From Paracoccus isoporae (GTDB taxonomy: Bacteria > Pseudomonadota > Alphaproteobacteria > Rhodobacterales > Rhodobacteraceae): a DNA stretch of 64,000 bases. Of this stretch, positions 15,660 through 23,939 are shown piece by piece. The notes below the pieces were generated by a model that saw only the letters and a program-made list of their open reading frames with translations, ran no database searches and was not told where the DNA came from. The position numbers and the translations under genes were made by a program. Each line of letters begins with the position of its first letter. The stretch's first letter is position 1. The stretch spans positions 620,001 through 684,000 of the forward strand of contig NZ_FNAH01000001.1 of the NCBI RefSeq assembly GCF_900101865.1, in the 5' to 3' direction.

Positions 15660-17323
15660 CACGCCGCCTTTTCCTCAGCGGGATAGAGCGCGGCCTTGAA
15701 CGGGGCGGGGCCAAGCCGGCGATAGGCTTGCAGGAAGGTCTCGTCTTCGTCCTCACGGATGGCCAGATAGCCCTGCACCAGCCGTTCGATGGCCGGGATG
15801 ATCTCGTCCTTCGAAAAACCCGGCCCGGCGCGTTCTCCGACCGACATGGTCTCGGTGCCGTCGCCACCCAGCGTGACCTGGTAATTCTCCACCCCGGCGC
15901 GGTCCAGACCGAGAATCCCGATATGGCCGACATGGTGATGCCCGCAGGCGTTGATGCAGCCGGAAATCTTGATCTTCAGCTCACCGATTTCATGCTCCAG
16001 CTTCAGCTCGTCGAAGCGGGTCGCGATCTGCTGGGCAATGGGGATCGAACGGGCCGTGGCGAGCGCGCAGTAATCCAGGCCGGGGCAGGCGATGATGTCG
16101 CTGACGAGGCCGATATTGGCCGTACCCAGACCGGCCTCGCGCAGCTTCGCATGGATCGCGGGCAGATCGGCGCGGTGGATATGCGGCATCACCACGTTCT
16201 GCTCATGGCTGATCCGCAGATCGCCCTGCCCGTACTCCTCGGCGATGTCGGCGAGCAGCCGCATCTGATCCGAGGTGGCGTCGCCCGGCGTGGCACCATG
16301 TTTCTTCGTCGAGACGGTGACGATCGCATAGTCCGGGTTCTTGTGGTCGTGCAGGTTCGTATCGGCCCAGGACCGGAACACCGGATCGGCGTCGCGCGCC
16401 GCGTCATACGCGGCGGTGCTGCGGCCCTCGACCAGTTCCGGCTGCGCGAATTGCTTTGCGATCTCGGCCAGCACGGCCTGATCGGAGCCGTCGAACATCG
16501 GCCGGGTCTCGGCAAAGCGGGCCTCGACCAGTTCGCGGATATGGTCGATGCCAAGTTCCTGCACGGCGATCTTCAGCCGCGCCTTGTACTTGTTGTCGCG
16601 GCGGCCGACCGTGTTGTAGGCCGACAGGATCGCCTCCAGATAGGGCAGCAGATCCGTTGTAGGCACGAACTCGTTGACCACCTTGCCGACGAGCGGCGTC
16701 CGGCCAAGCCCGCCACCGACCGAGACCTCGAATCCGATCTGGTCGTCCCGACGCACCATGCGCAGGCCGATATCATGCGACTTCACCACCGCGCGGTCAT
16801 TCGGGCTGCCGGAGACGGCAATCTTGAACTTGCGCGGCAGGAACTGGAATTCCGGGTGGTCGGTGGACCATTGCCGGATCAGCTCGGCATAGGGGCGCGG
16901 GTCGGCGATCTCATCCGCCGCAGCACCCGAGAAGTGATCGGCCGTGACGTTGCGGATCGTGTTGCCCGAAGTCTGGATGGCGTGCATCCCCACCTCGGCC
17001 AGGCTGTCCAACATGTCCGGGATATCGACCAGCTTCGGCCAGTTGAACTGGATGTTCTGGCGGGTGGTAAAGTGTCCGTAGCCCTTGTCCCAGCGATCGG
17101 CGATATGGGCCAGCCGGCGCATCTGGTCGGGGCTGATCGTGCCATAGGGAATCGCGATCCGCAGCATATAGGCGTGAAGCTGCAGATAGACGCCATTCAT
17201 CAGGCGCAGGGGACGGAACTCCTCCTCGGTCAGCGCGCCGGAGATGCGGCGGTTCACCTGATCGCGGAACCGCTCGGCGCGGTCGATGACGAAGGCTCGG
17301 TCGAATTCGGAATGATGATACAT
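15659..17323 (-). CDS. cysI: Nitrite/sulfite reductase, siroheme type (assimilatory sulfite reductase)
   Basis: A 554-residue siroheme/[4Fe-4S] reductase. The cluster and siroheme ligands are visible as C413-x5-C419 (ACPGLDYCALA) and C456-x3-C460 (SGCINACGHHHVGHIG). Two ferredoxin-like half domains (YGHFTTRQNIQFNW and LRISHEQNVVMPHI) complete the fold. The context (CysH-DUF934 downstream, DUF2849 upstream) points to sulfite rather than nitrite as substrate, reducing it to sulfide for cysteine synthesis. The ATG at 17323 overlaps the TAA of DUF2849. The electron donor is not encoded nearby. Confidence 0.88.
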   Translation of the reverse strand: MYHHSEFDRAFVIDRAERFRDQVNRRISGALTEEEFRPLRLMNGVYLQLHAYMLRIAIPYGTISPDQMRRLAHIADRWDKGYGHFTTRQNIQFNWPKLVDIPDMLDSLAEVGMHAIQTSGNTIRNVTADHFSGAAADEIADPRPYAELIRQWSTDHPEFQFLPRKFKIAVSGSPNDRAVVKSHDIGLRMVRRDDQIGFEVSVGGGLGRTPLVGKVVNEFVPTTDLLPYLEAILSAYNTVGRRDNKYKARLKIAVQELGIDHIRELVEARFAETRPMFDGSDQAVLAEIAKQFAQPELVEGRSTAAYDAARDADPVFRSWADTNLHDHKNPDYAIVTVSTKKHGATPGDATSDQMRLLADIAEEYGQGDLRISHEQNVVMPHIHRADLPAIHAKLREAGLGTANIGLVSDIIACPGLDYCALATARSIPIAQQIATRFDELKLEHEIGELKIKISGCINACGHHHVGHIGILGLDRAGVENYQVTLGGDGTETMSVGERAGPGFSKDEIIPAIERLVQGYLAIREDEDETFLQAYRRLGPAPFKAALYPAEEKAA

Positions 17324-17622
17324 TACGCTTCTGCCTGCTTGCCGTGAAAATAATTGGACGGGCCGTTGGCCCGGAACGCCTCGCGCGGGTGGCCGGGCAC
17401 GGGTCCGTCGGGACCGGGTCGGGCGGGGGCCAGGAACACCCCCACGGCCCGGTCGGAGAGCGCGAGCGCATGGGCCATGCGATGCTTGGCGTGGTCTTCT
17501 TCGGTGATGAGTTCGGCCTGGTTGAGATGCGGCACCCACTCATCGGCCCCGGTCAGATAGATGACCCGGCCATCGAACAGGTCGTTGGCTGAAATGACGA
17601 CGGGCTCAAATTTGCGGGCCAT
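17323..17622 (-). CDS. DUF2849 protein, first gene of the sulfite reductase operon
   Basis: A 99-residue soluble protein of the DUF2849 type (MARKFEPVVISANDLFDGRVIYLT; AHALALSDRAVGVFLA). Its position directly before the sulfite reductase gene, with stop and start overlapping, is the family's usual place. It is probably an accessory factor in sulfite reduction, but no biochemical role is known to me. A regulatory region with two inverted repeats lies upstream, shared with the divergent Lrp-type gene. Confidence 0.75.
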   Translation of the reverse strand: MARKFEPVVISANDLFDGRVIYLTGADEWVPHLNQAELITEEDHAKHRMAHALALSDRAVGVFLAPARPGPDGPVPGHPREAFRANGPSNYFHGKQAEA

Positions 17623-17651
17623 GGCGAATCTCCGTGCTTGCTGGGTGCAAT

Positions 17652-17668
17652 ATGGGATATTTTCCCAT
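17652..17668. promoter_or_regulatory. Inverted repeat in the sulfur operon/lrp control region
   Basis: ATGGGA (17652-17657), TATTT, TCCCAT (17663-17668): a perfect 6-bp inverted repeat with a 5-base spacer, 30 bases upstream of the DUF2849 start. It is likely a binding site of the divergent Lrp-type regulator. Confidence 0.5.
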
Positions 17669-17696
17669 CTGAACGCTAGTATCTCGCATAAATAAG

Positions 17697-17709
17697 GAAT
17701 ACTGTTCCA
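17697..17709. promoter_or_regulatory. Second inverted repeat upstream of the Lrp-type gene
   Basis: GGAA (17697-17700), TACTG, TTCC (17706-17709) has the same arm-N5-arm plan as the repeat at 17652. The two centres are 43 bp apart, close to four helical turns, which would suit cooperative binding of an Lrp oligomer. Confidence 0.4.
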
Positions 17710-17740
17710 GAGTGCCCGCTGTAGAGGACCAACCCCCGCG

Positions 17741-18220
17741 ATGAACGAAGTGAATGAGAAGAAACTCCGCCTGGACGCGCTCGACCGGAAAATCCTGATC
17801 GAATTGCAGGACGACGCCAGCCAGTCCCTTGACGACATCGCCCGCAAGGTCGGCTCGTCGAAAACCCCGGTCTGGAACCGGATCCGCAAGCTGAAGGATG
17901 CCGGCGTCATCACCCGCCAGACCGTGATCCTCGATCCCGATGCGGTCGATCTGGGCACCTGTTTCTTCGTGCTGATCCGCACCAGCGAACACGAGGCAAG
18001 CTGGCAGCAGCGCTTCCTCGCCGCGCTTCAGGCCCGGCCGGAGGTGCTGGAAGCCCATCGCCTCGCCGGCGAGATTGACTATATAGTGAAGCTGCGGGTA
18101 TCGGACGCACGCGCCTATGACGCCTTCTACCAGGCGCTGATTGCCGAGGTGAAAATCTTCAACGTCACGGCGCTTTTGTCGATGGAAGAGCTGAAATCCA
18201 CGACCTTTTTGCCGGTCTGA
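17741..18220 (+). CDS. Lrp/AsnC-family transcriptional regulator
   Basis: A 159-residue feast/famine regulator. The N-terminal helix-turn-helix is LRLDALDRKILIELQDDASQSLDDIARKVGSSKTPVWNRIRKLKDAGVI, and the C-terminal RAM ligand-binding domain follows (EVLEAHRLAGEIDYIVKLRVSDARAYDAFYQALI). It is divergent from the sulfite reductase operon and probably controls it in response to an amino acid or sulfur metabolite such as cysteine or methionine; that ligand is a guess. Two inverted repeats lie in the intergenic region. Confidence 0.88.
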   Translation: MNEVNEKKLRLDALDRKILIELQDDASQSLDDIARKVGSSKTPVWNRIRKLKDAGVITRQTVILDPDAVDLGTCFFVLIRTSEHEASWQQRFLAALQARPEVLEAHRLAGEIDYIVKLRVSDARAYDAFYQALIAEVKIFNVTALLSMEELKSTTFLPV

Positions 18221-18244
18221 CCGGCAGAACCGGAGAGGAGAGAC

Positions 18245-18697
18245 ATGCTGGACCATGCCGGGCTGGCAGCGCGAATCGCGGCCCTGACCGAAGGCGAGAC
18301 GGATGAGGTCGCATTGATGGCCACGCTCGCCTGCGAGATCCACCACGCCGATGACCGGTTCGACTGGACCGGCTTCTACCGCGTGACCGCCCCCGAGACG
18401 CTGAAAATCGGCCCCTACCAGGGCGGGCATGGCTGCCTTATCATTCCGTTTTCGCGCGGGGTGTGCGGTGCGGCGGCCCGCAGCGGCGAGATCCAGCTTG
18501 TCCCCGATGTCGATGCGTTTCCCGGCCATATCGCCTGCGCGTCCAGCACGCGGTCCGAACTGGTGATCCCGTTCTTCGGCCGGGCCGGACGGCTGGTCGG
18601 GGTTCTGGATATCGACAGCAATCAACCCGATGCCTTTACCGAAGCCGACGCAACCTCATTGCAGGAGATACTGAACGATGTCTTCCGAGAATGTTGA
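18245..18697 (+). CDS. msrC: Free methionine-(R)-sulfoxide reductase (GAF domain)
   Basis: A 150-residue single GAF-domain enzyme that reduces free (not protein-bound) methionine-R-sulfoxide with thioredoxin. The fRMsr features are present: FDWTGFYR, then the three cysteines in GCLIIPFSRGVCGAAA and HIACAS, and ELVIPFF...GVLDIDS. It is the first gene of a four-gene overlapping operon; its last 20 bases overlap the GFA gene. The link to sulfur regulators upstream (Lrp-type) is suggestive but the gap of 24 bases allows either a shared or separate transcript. Confidence 0.9.
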   Translation: MLDHAGLAARIAALTEGETDEVALMATLACEIHHADDRFDWTGFYRVTAPETLKIGPYQGGHGCLIIPFSRGVCGAAARSGEIQLVPDVDAFPGHIACASSTRSELVIPFFGRAGRLVGVLDIDSNQPDAFTEADATSLQEILNDVFREC

Positions 18698-19070
18698 GAT
18701 TACCGGCGGGTGCCTGTGCGGCGCCATCAGCTTTCACGCCATGCGCCACGACACGCCCAGCATGTGCCATTGCGGTCAGTGTCGGCGGTGGAGCGGCCAT
18801 GCCTGGCCCGCGGTTGGCGGCACGGATCTGAAGATCTCGGGACGCAAGAACCTGCAATGGTTCCGGTCGTCCGAAAACGCGCAGCGCGGCTTCTGCCGGG
18901 TCTGCGGCTCCTCGCTGTTCTGGAAGCAGAACGGGTCCGTGCATATCTCGATCTCGATGGGCTGCATCGACGAACCCACGGGAATGACACTCGGCGGTCA
19001 TATCTATGCGGCACATAAGGGTGACTATTACGACATTGCCGACGATCTGCCGCAGGAGGCGACGGAATGA
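18678..19070 (+). CDS. GFA-family (CENP-V/GFA domain) zinc protein
   Basis: A 130-residue protein of the glutathione-dependent formaldehyde-activating enzyme fold. Zinc ligands are clear: GGCLCGAISF, SMCHCGQCRRW and RGFCRVCGSSLFW. Despite the name, most such proteins have no proven formaldehyde role; they bind zinc and perhaps glutathione adducts. The start overlaps the upstream reductase gene by 20 bases and its stop overlaps the next gene by four (ATGA), so it is translated as part of this operon. Confidence 0.8.
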   Translation: MSSENVEITGGCLCGAISFHAMRHDTPSMCHCGQCRRWSGHAWPAVGGTDLKISGRKNLQWFRSSENAQRGFCRVCGSSLFWKQNGSVHISISMGCIDEPTGMTLGGHIYAAHKGDYYDIADDLPQEATE

Positions 19071-20122
19071 CGCATCTCTGGGTGCGGGCCGAAACGCGCG
19101 CCAATGAACGCCGGGTCGGTCTGACCCCCGACGGCGTCCGCAGGCTGATCGCGGACGGGTTTGGCGTGACGGTCGAGGACAGCGCGGACCGCATCATCCC
19201 GGCCCAGGCCTATCGCGACGCGGGCGCGACGATCACCCCGGCCGGAAGCTGGCGCGAGGCGCCGCCCGACGCCATCATCTTCGGTCTGAAGGAATTGCCG
19301 GCCGATGGCTCCAAGCTCGTGCATCGCCACATCATGTTCGGGCATGCCTTCAAGGGCCAGGATGACGGCCCCGACCTGCTCCGCCGGTTTCGCGAAGGCG
19401 GCGGCGCGCTCTACGATCTGGAATATCTGACCGACGAGGACGGCCGGCGGCTGGCGGCGTTCGGATATTGGGCCGGTTACACCGGCGCTGCGGTGTCTCT
19501 GCGCGCTTGGGCGGCGCAGCAGCGCGGTGCGGTCTGCGCCCCTGTCCACGCCTATGCAGATCGCCACGCCCTGACCGCCGAGCTGCGCGCGGATCTCGAT
19601 TCCGTGGCGGCACCGCGTCCGAGCACGATCATCGTCGGCGCGAAGGGCCGGGTCGGCCGCGGCGCGCATGATCTGCTGACCGAGATGGGGGGCCATGTCA
19701 CCGGCTGGGATCTGGACGAGACCCGCCATGGCGGACCCTTCCCGGAAATCACGCAACACCCGATCTTCATCAACGCCATTCTGGCCCAGCCCGGCTGCCC
19801 GGTGCTGCTGCCCCGCGCGGCGCTCGGCCCGTCCCGGCTGCTGCGCGTCGTGGGCGATGTCGCCTGCGATCCGACGAGCGAATTCAACCCGGTGCCGGTC
19901 TATGACCGCGCGACAGGCTGGGACGCGCCGGTGATCCGGGTGGAGGACGATCCGCCGCTGGACGTGATGGCCATCGACAACCTGCCCTCGATCCTGCCGC
20001 TGGAATCGTCGCAGGATTTCGCCGCCCAGCTTCTGCCGGTGCTGGCCGGTCTCGACCGCATAGACAGCGGCGCCTGGGGACGGGCGCGCGCCATCTTCGA
20101 CAGCCATGTTCAGGAGGCATGA
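19067..20122 (+). CDS. Saccharopine dehydrogenase, lysine-linked (Lys1-type)
   Basis: A 351-residue homologue of NAD-linked saccharopine dehydrogenase (L-lysine-forming). It catalyses the reversible joining of lysine and 2-oxoglutarate to saccharopine. Characteristic segments are ERRVGLTPDGV, FGLKELP with the catalytic Lys, IMFGHAFKGQ with the catalytic His, LYDLEYLTDEDGRR and AFGYWAGYTGAAVS. The nucleotide-binding domain has IIVGAKGRVGRGA. With the next gene it makes the two-step saccharopine route. In bacteria this route is described for lysine degradation and linked to osmotic stress. A biosynthetic use is unlikely, as Alphaproteobacteria make lysine by the diaminopimelate pathway. Confidence 0.85.
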   Translation: MTHLWVRAETRANERRVGLTPDGVRRLIADGFGVTVEDSADRIIPAQAYRDAGATITPAGSWREAPPDAIIFGLKELPADGSKLVHRHIMFGHAFKGQDDGPDLLRRFREGGGALYDLEYLTDEDGRRLAAFGYWAGYTGAAVSLRAWAAQQRGAVCAPVHAYADRHALTAELRADLDSVAAPRPSTIIVGAKGRVGRGAHDLLTEMGGHVTGWDLDETRHGGPFPEITQHPIFINAILAQPGCPVLLPRAALGPSRLLRVVGDVACDPTSEFNPVPVYDRATGWDAPVIRVEDDPPLDVMAIDNLPSILPLESSQDFAAQLLPVLAGLDRIDSGAWGRARAIFDSHVQEA

Positions 20123-21264
20123 TGTCACGCATCCACTGGGTCCATTGCGGCCCCGACGCCGTGTTCGGCCTTCGCCATCTCCAGCAACGCGGCATCGAGC
20201 CGATGGTGTGGACCGCGCATGGCGTCAGCCCGGACGAGATCCCGGCCGGGCAGCAGCGCCCTTATGAGGCTGCGGCGCTGAAAGCGGAGCTGGCGCGAGG
20301 CGACATCATCGTCGCGCCGCGCCCGACCGATCTGGAGGTCGCGCGGATCGCCATGGATTGCGGCGCGCATCTGGCGGTCGGCTGGCATGTCTCTCCCACC
20401 CTGCGCGAGGCGGTGGGAGCCGCCGCGGGTCGCGGGCTGTCCGTGCTGGCCGAGGTGGGCATGGTCCCCGGCATCGACCACCTGATGGCGCGGGATCTGG
20501 TCAATGATTACCGGCAGGTGGCGCAGGACGGCGACAGGCTGCATTTCAGCTCCTATGGCGGGGGGATGCCGAAACACCCCGACAACTTCCGGCACAAGTT
20601 CAACCTGTCGCCGTTGCCTCTGCTGAACGCGCTTGCCACGCCCACGAGCTGGATCGGGCAGGGCGAGACAAGGCGCGCCGCGTTCCCCTTCGAGGTGATC
20701 CGCTCCTTCGACCTGAATCTGCCGACACCCGAGCGGCACGAGGTCTATCCGCATTACGACGTGGCGCCCTATCTTGAGGCTTACGGCTTCGATCCCGGCT
20801 GGACGATCGCCACCGCAGAGCGCGGCGCGATCCGGCTGAAGGGCTGGAAACAGGGCTGGGCCGCCGTCTTCGCCAGCATCCGTCAGACCGGGAAGGATGC
20901 CGAGGCGCTTGCGACACTCTCCGAGACGTTGTGGGCCGAACACCCTTTCGCCCCCGAGGAGGCCGACCGGATCGTGCTGTCCGTGGCATTGCGGGCGGAA
21001 CGGGACGGTCGGGCGCGGTGGCACCGCGAATGGGTTCTGGACAGCACCGGGGGGCGCAGCGGGTTCGCCCGGTTTCGCCTGAAATCCCTGATGCTGGCCC
21101 TCGCCGCGGAGGCGCTGCTGGCGGGCCGGGTCGAGCCGGGGCTGCATATCGGGCCCACCGATCCCGAGCTGATCGCAAACTGGCTGGTCGAGATCACCCA
21201 CGAGGCCGGGTTTGCCCGCCGGATCGACCATTTGCGCAGCGACGACGCGAAGGGCGCGGCCTAG
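20122..21264 (+). CDS. Saccharopine dehydrogenase, glutamate-linked (Lys9-type)
   Basis: A 380-residue protein of the second saccharopine dehydrogenase type. It splits saccharopine to glutamate and 2-aminoadipate semialdehyde. Features include LSVLAEVGMVPGIDHLMARDLVND (the conserved GxDPGIDH-like segment), HFSSYGGGMPKHPDNFRHKFNLSP and WIGQGETRR. The AGGAGG at 20112-20117 fits ATG 20122 better than ATG 20119. The start overlaps the stop of the first dehydrogenase. The N-terminal Rossmann glycine motif is less canonical (VHCGPDAVFGLRHL). No aminoadipate semialdehyde dehydrogenase gene follows; the stop overlaps that of a convergent gene. Confidence 0.83.
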   Translation: MSRIHWVHCGPDAVFGLRHLQQRGIEPMVWTAHGVSPDEIPAGQQRPYEAAALKAELARGDIIVAPRPTDLEVARIAMDCGAHLAVGWHVSPTLREAVGAAAGRGLSVLAEVGMVPGIDHLMARDLVNDYRQVAQDGDRLHFSSYGGGMPKHPDNFRHKFNLSPLPLLNALATPTSWIGQGETRRAAFPFEVIRSFDLNLPTPERHEVYPHYDVAPYLEAYGFDPGWTIATAERGAIRLKGWKQGWAAVFASIRQTGKDAEALATLSETLWAEHPFAPEEADRIVLSVALRAERDGRARWHREWVLDSTGGRSGFARFRLKSLMLALAAEALLAGRVEPGLHIGPTDPELIANWLVEITHEAGFARRIDHLRSDDAKGAA

Positions 21265-22907
21265 GGCCCAAGATCCTCGGCAATCCCCCGCGCCGCCTGC
21301 CGGCCGGAGAACATGCAGCCGCCGAGGAACGTCCCCTCGAGCGCGCGGTAGCCATGCATCCCGCCGCCGCCGAACCCGGCCACCTCGCCCGCGGCATAGA
21401 GCCCCGGCATCACCCGGTCCGGCGCGGCCAGACAGCGCGCGCCGAGATCGGTCTCGATTCCGCCGAGGGACTTGCGGGTCAGCACATGCAGTCGCACGGC
21501 GATCAGCGGGCCGTGGGCCGGGTCCAGAATGCGATGCGGCCGGGCGGTCCGGATCAGCCGGTCGCCCATATATTTCCGCGCGCCGCGCAGCGCGGCGATC
21601 TGGGCGTCCTTGCCGAAGCCGTTCGCGATCTGGCTGTCGCGCGCCTCGATCTGCCGCCGAACATGGGCAGCATCCAGCACATCCTCGCCCGCGATGCCGT
21701 TCATCCGCGCGATCAGGCGGTCGAGATCTTCGGCCACCACCCAGTCTTCGCCCTGTTCCTTGAACGCCTCGACCGGCGGGGTGGCGGCGCGGCCGCGGAT
21801 CCGCGCCAGCACGGCTTTCCAGTCGCGCTCCGTCAGGTCCGGGTTCTGCTCCGATCCCGACAGCGCGAACTCCTTTTTCAGGATGGTCTGGGTGGTGATG
21901 AACCAGCTATGATCGCGCCCGGTGCGGCGCAAATATTGCAGCGTGCCGAGCGTGTCGAAGCCGGGAAAATTCGGCGCGGGCAGCCGGTTGCCCGCCGCGT
22001 CGAGCCAGATCGAGGACGGGCCGGGAATGATCCTGATGCCATGTGCCGGCCAGATCGGCGCAAAGTTGCGCACGCCCTCGGTATAGTGCCACATCCGGTC
22101 GGCATTCACGATCCGCGCACCGGCATCGGCCCCGATGTCCAGCATCCGCCCATCGACATGCGCAGGCACACCGCACAGCATCGATGCGGGCGGCTGGCCA
22201 AGCCGGCGCGGCCAATGCCTGCGCACCAGCTCGATATTCCCGCCGATCCCGCCGGACGCCACCAGCACCGCCTGCGCGGAGAGCGCAAAGCCGCCCACCG
22301 CCTCACGGCTGGTGGACACACCGCGCTCGGCCTCGTCCGGGGCCAGCCTGACGCCCTCGACGCCGGTAACCGCGCCCGCGGCAAGCGTCAGCGCATCGAC
22401 GCGGTGACGCCAGTGAAAACGGATATTCGGATGACCGGCGGCGCGCTGTGCGAAGGGATCGACCACGCCAGGCCCGGTGCCCCAGGTGATGTGGAATCGC
22501 GGCACCGAGTTGCCCGGACCGGCCGCCAGCCCCCCGCCCCGCTCGGCCCAGCCGACCACCGGGAACAGCTTGATGCCCAAATAGCGTAGCCAGGCGCGGA
22601 AATCCCCGGCGGCGAACTCCACGAAGGCGCGGGCCCATGCGCGCGGCCAGTGATCCTCTGCCCGGTCGAACCCCGCCGTCGCGTCCCAGTCGGACCACGC
22701 CAGATCGAGGCTGTCGCGCACGCCCATCCGGCGTTGTTCGGGGCTGTCGACCAGGAACAGCCCGCCAAAAGACCAGAAGGCCTGGCCTCCGATGGATTGC
22801 GGCCCTTCCTGATCGACGATGGCGACCTGCAACCCGGCATCGGCCAGTTCCACCGCGGCGACGAGACCCGCCAGCCCGGCCCCGACGACAACGACATCCG
22901 CATCCAT
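21261..22907 (-). CDS. FAD-binding dehydrogenase (fumarate reductase/KstD-type fold)
   Basis: A 548-residue flavoprotein with the N-terminal FAD motif DVVVVGAGLAGLVAAVELADAG and a C-terminal return of the FAD domain, GLYAAGEVAGFGGGGMHGYRALEGTFLGGCMFSGRQAA. The middle carries a capping domain as in the fumarate reductase/3-ketosteroid dehydrogenase superfamily. The COG3573-type members it resembles have no firm substrate. It stands alone on the minus strand; its stop overlaps the convergent saccharopine dehydrogenase stop by four bases. Confidence 0.75.
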   Translation of the reverse strand: MDADVVVVGAGLAGLVAAVELADAGLQVAIVDQEGPQSIGGQAFWSFGGLFLVDSPEQRRMGVRDSLDLAWSDWDATAGFDRAEDHWPRAWARAFVEFAAGDFRAWLRYLGIKLFPVVGWAERGGGLAAGPGNSVPRFHITWGTGPGVVDPFAQRAAGHPNIRFHWRHRVDALTLAAGAVTGVEGVRLAPDEAERGVSTSREAVGGFALSAQAVLVASGGIGGNIELVRRHWPRRLGQPPASMLCGVPAHVDGRMLDIGADAGARIVNADRMWHYTEGVRNFAPIWPAHGIRIIPGPSSIWLDAAGNRLPAPNFPGFDTLGTLQYLRRTGRDHSWFITTQTILKKEFALSGSEQNPDLTERDWKAVLARIRGRAATPPVEAFKEQGEDWVVAEDLDRLIARMNGIAGEDVLDAAHVRRQIEARDSQIANGFGKDAQIAALRGARKYMGDRLIRTARPHRILDPAHGPLIAVRLHVLTRKSLGGIETDLGARCLAAPDRVMPGLYAAGEVAGFGGGGMHGYRALEGTFLGGCMFSGRQAARGIAEDLGP

Positions 22908-23007
22908 CCCTGATCCCTCTTCCCTGCCGGCCCGTCATGTGGCTCTATTCCGGCAAGAATGCCCCAGTGTCCCGCATGACGCCAGTTCTTCGAGAAAGGG
23001 GACCGCA

Positions 23008-23355
23008 ATGGCCTATGATACGCAGCTCGCATCACGCATCCGTGCCGTCCTCGCCGCAATGGGCGGCGGTGATGAGGTCAGGATGATGGGCGGGCTGTTT
23101 TTCCTGCGCGGCGGCAACATGGCCTGCGGCGTGACGGGCGGCCGGCTGATGGTCAGGCTGGGCAAGGCGGGCGCGGCAGAGGCGCTGACCGCGCCGGAGG
23201 TCGAGCCGCTTGAGATCGGCGGCGGGCGGACGGCCGATGCCTTCGTCACCATCGACCCCGCCGCAATTGCCGAGGAGACTGCGCTGAAGGGCTGGGTCGC
23301 GCGCGGGGTGGCCTTTGCCGACGCGCTGCCGGCAAAAGCTCAGCGCCGCAAATAG
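23008..23355 (+). CDS. TfoX N-terminal domain protein
   Basis: A 115-residue protein like the N-terminal domain of TfoX/Sxy. The signature is RMMGGLFFLRGGNMACGVTGGRLMVRLG, followed by a glycine-rich turn and the WVARGVAFADALP tail. Sxy proteins assist competence gene control in Gammaproteobacteria; in Alphaproteobacteria the stand-alone domain has no known role. ATG 23008 follows AAAGGGGA. The 3' end overlaps the convergent Smr gene by 16 bases. Confidence 0.78.
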   Translation: MAYDTQLASRIRAVLAAMGGGDEVRMMGGLFFLRGGNMACGVTGGRLMVRLGKAGAAEALTAPEVEPLEIGGGRTADAFVTIDPAAIAEETALKGWVARGVAFADALPAKAQRRK

Positions 23356-23939
23356 ACGTAATAAGCGCCGGTGCCGCCATGGCGGTGATGGGCCGGTGCG
23401 ACATGCTGCACGACGCGCGACAGGGGCGGGCTCGAGAGCCAATGCGGCACCTGATGGCGCAGCGCGCCGGGACGGGTCGGAAGCGGCCCGATATCGCCGG
23501 CCCGGCTGCCCTTGCCGGTGATGATCAGCACCAGGCGCAACCCGCCGCTGTGACAAGAGAAGATGAAGGCCGTCAGCTCCGGCCCCGCCTCGGCCAGCGT
23601 CATGCCGTGCAGATCCAGACGCGCCTGAGGCCGCAGCTTGCCGCGGCTCATCTGCCGGTGAAGCTTCTGATCCATCCGCACCGGCTGTGCGCGCAGCGCA
23701 TCGGCGGGGCCGGGCGCGTGAAGATGCGGCTTTGCACCCACCGACGCGGCACCGATGCGCAATCCGCGCGGAAGGGTCGCGGCAGGCTGGGGCGCAGGCA
23801 TCGGGCGGGCCGGTTGGTGGTCACGTGGCGGATCGGCTGGGTCTGGCAGCTTCGCCTTGTCGTGCATCGGCGTCGTGTTCCGCACCACCCGCGACCAGAG
23901 TTCGCGATCTTCTGGCGTCAGACCGCGGCGCTTCGACAT
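23340..23939 (-). CDS. Smr-domain protein
   Basis: A 199-residue protein. The first 110 residues are a proline-rich, charged linker. The C-terminal part is an Smr (small MutS-related) domain: ARLDLHGMTLAEAGPELTAFI, VLIITGKGSR, LSRVVQHVAPAHHRHGGTGAYYVYLRR. Smr domains nick DNA or RNA or bind nucleic acid. The L-D-x-H-G and H-G-x-G-x-Y motifs are intact. The start overlaps the stop of the Tim44-like gene (ATGA), so the two are coupled. Confidence 0.85.
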   Translation of the reverse strand: MSKRRGLTPEDRELWSRVVRNTTPMHDKAKLPDPADPPRDHQPARPMPAPQPAATLPRGLRIGAASVGAKPHLHAPGPADALRAQPVRMDQKLHRQMSRGKLRPQARLDLHGMTLAEAGPELTAFIFSCHSGGLRLVLIITGKGSRAGDIGPLPTRPGALRHQVPHWLSSPPLSRVVQHVAPAHHRHGGTGAYYVYLRR

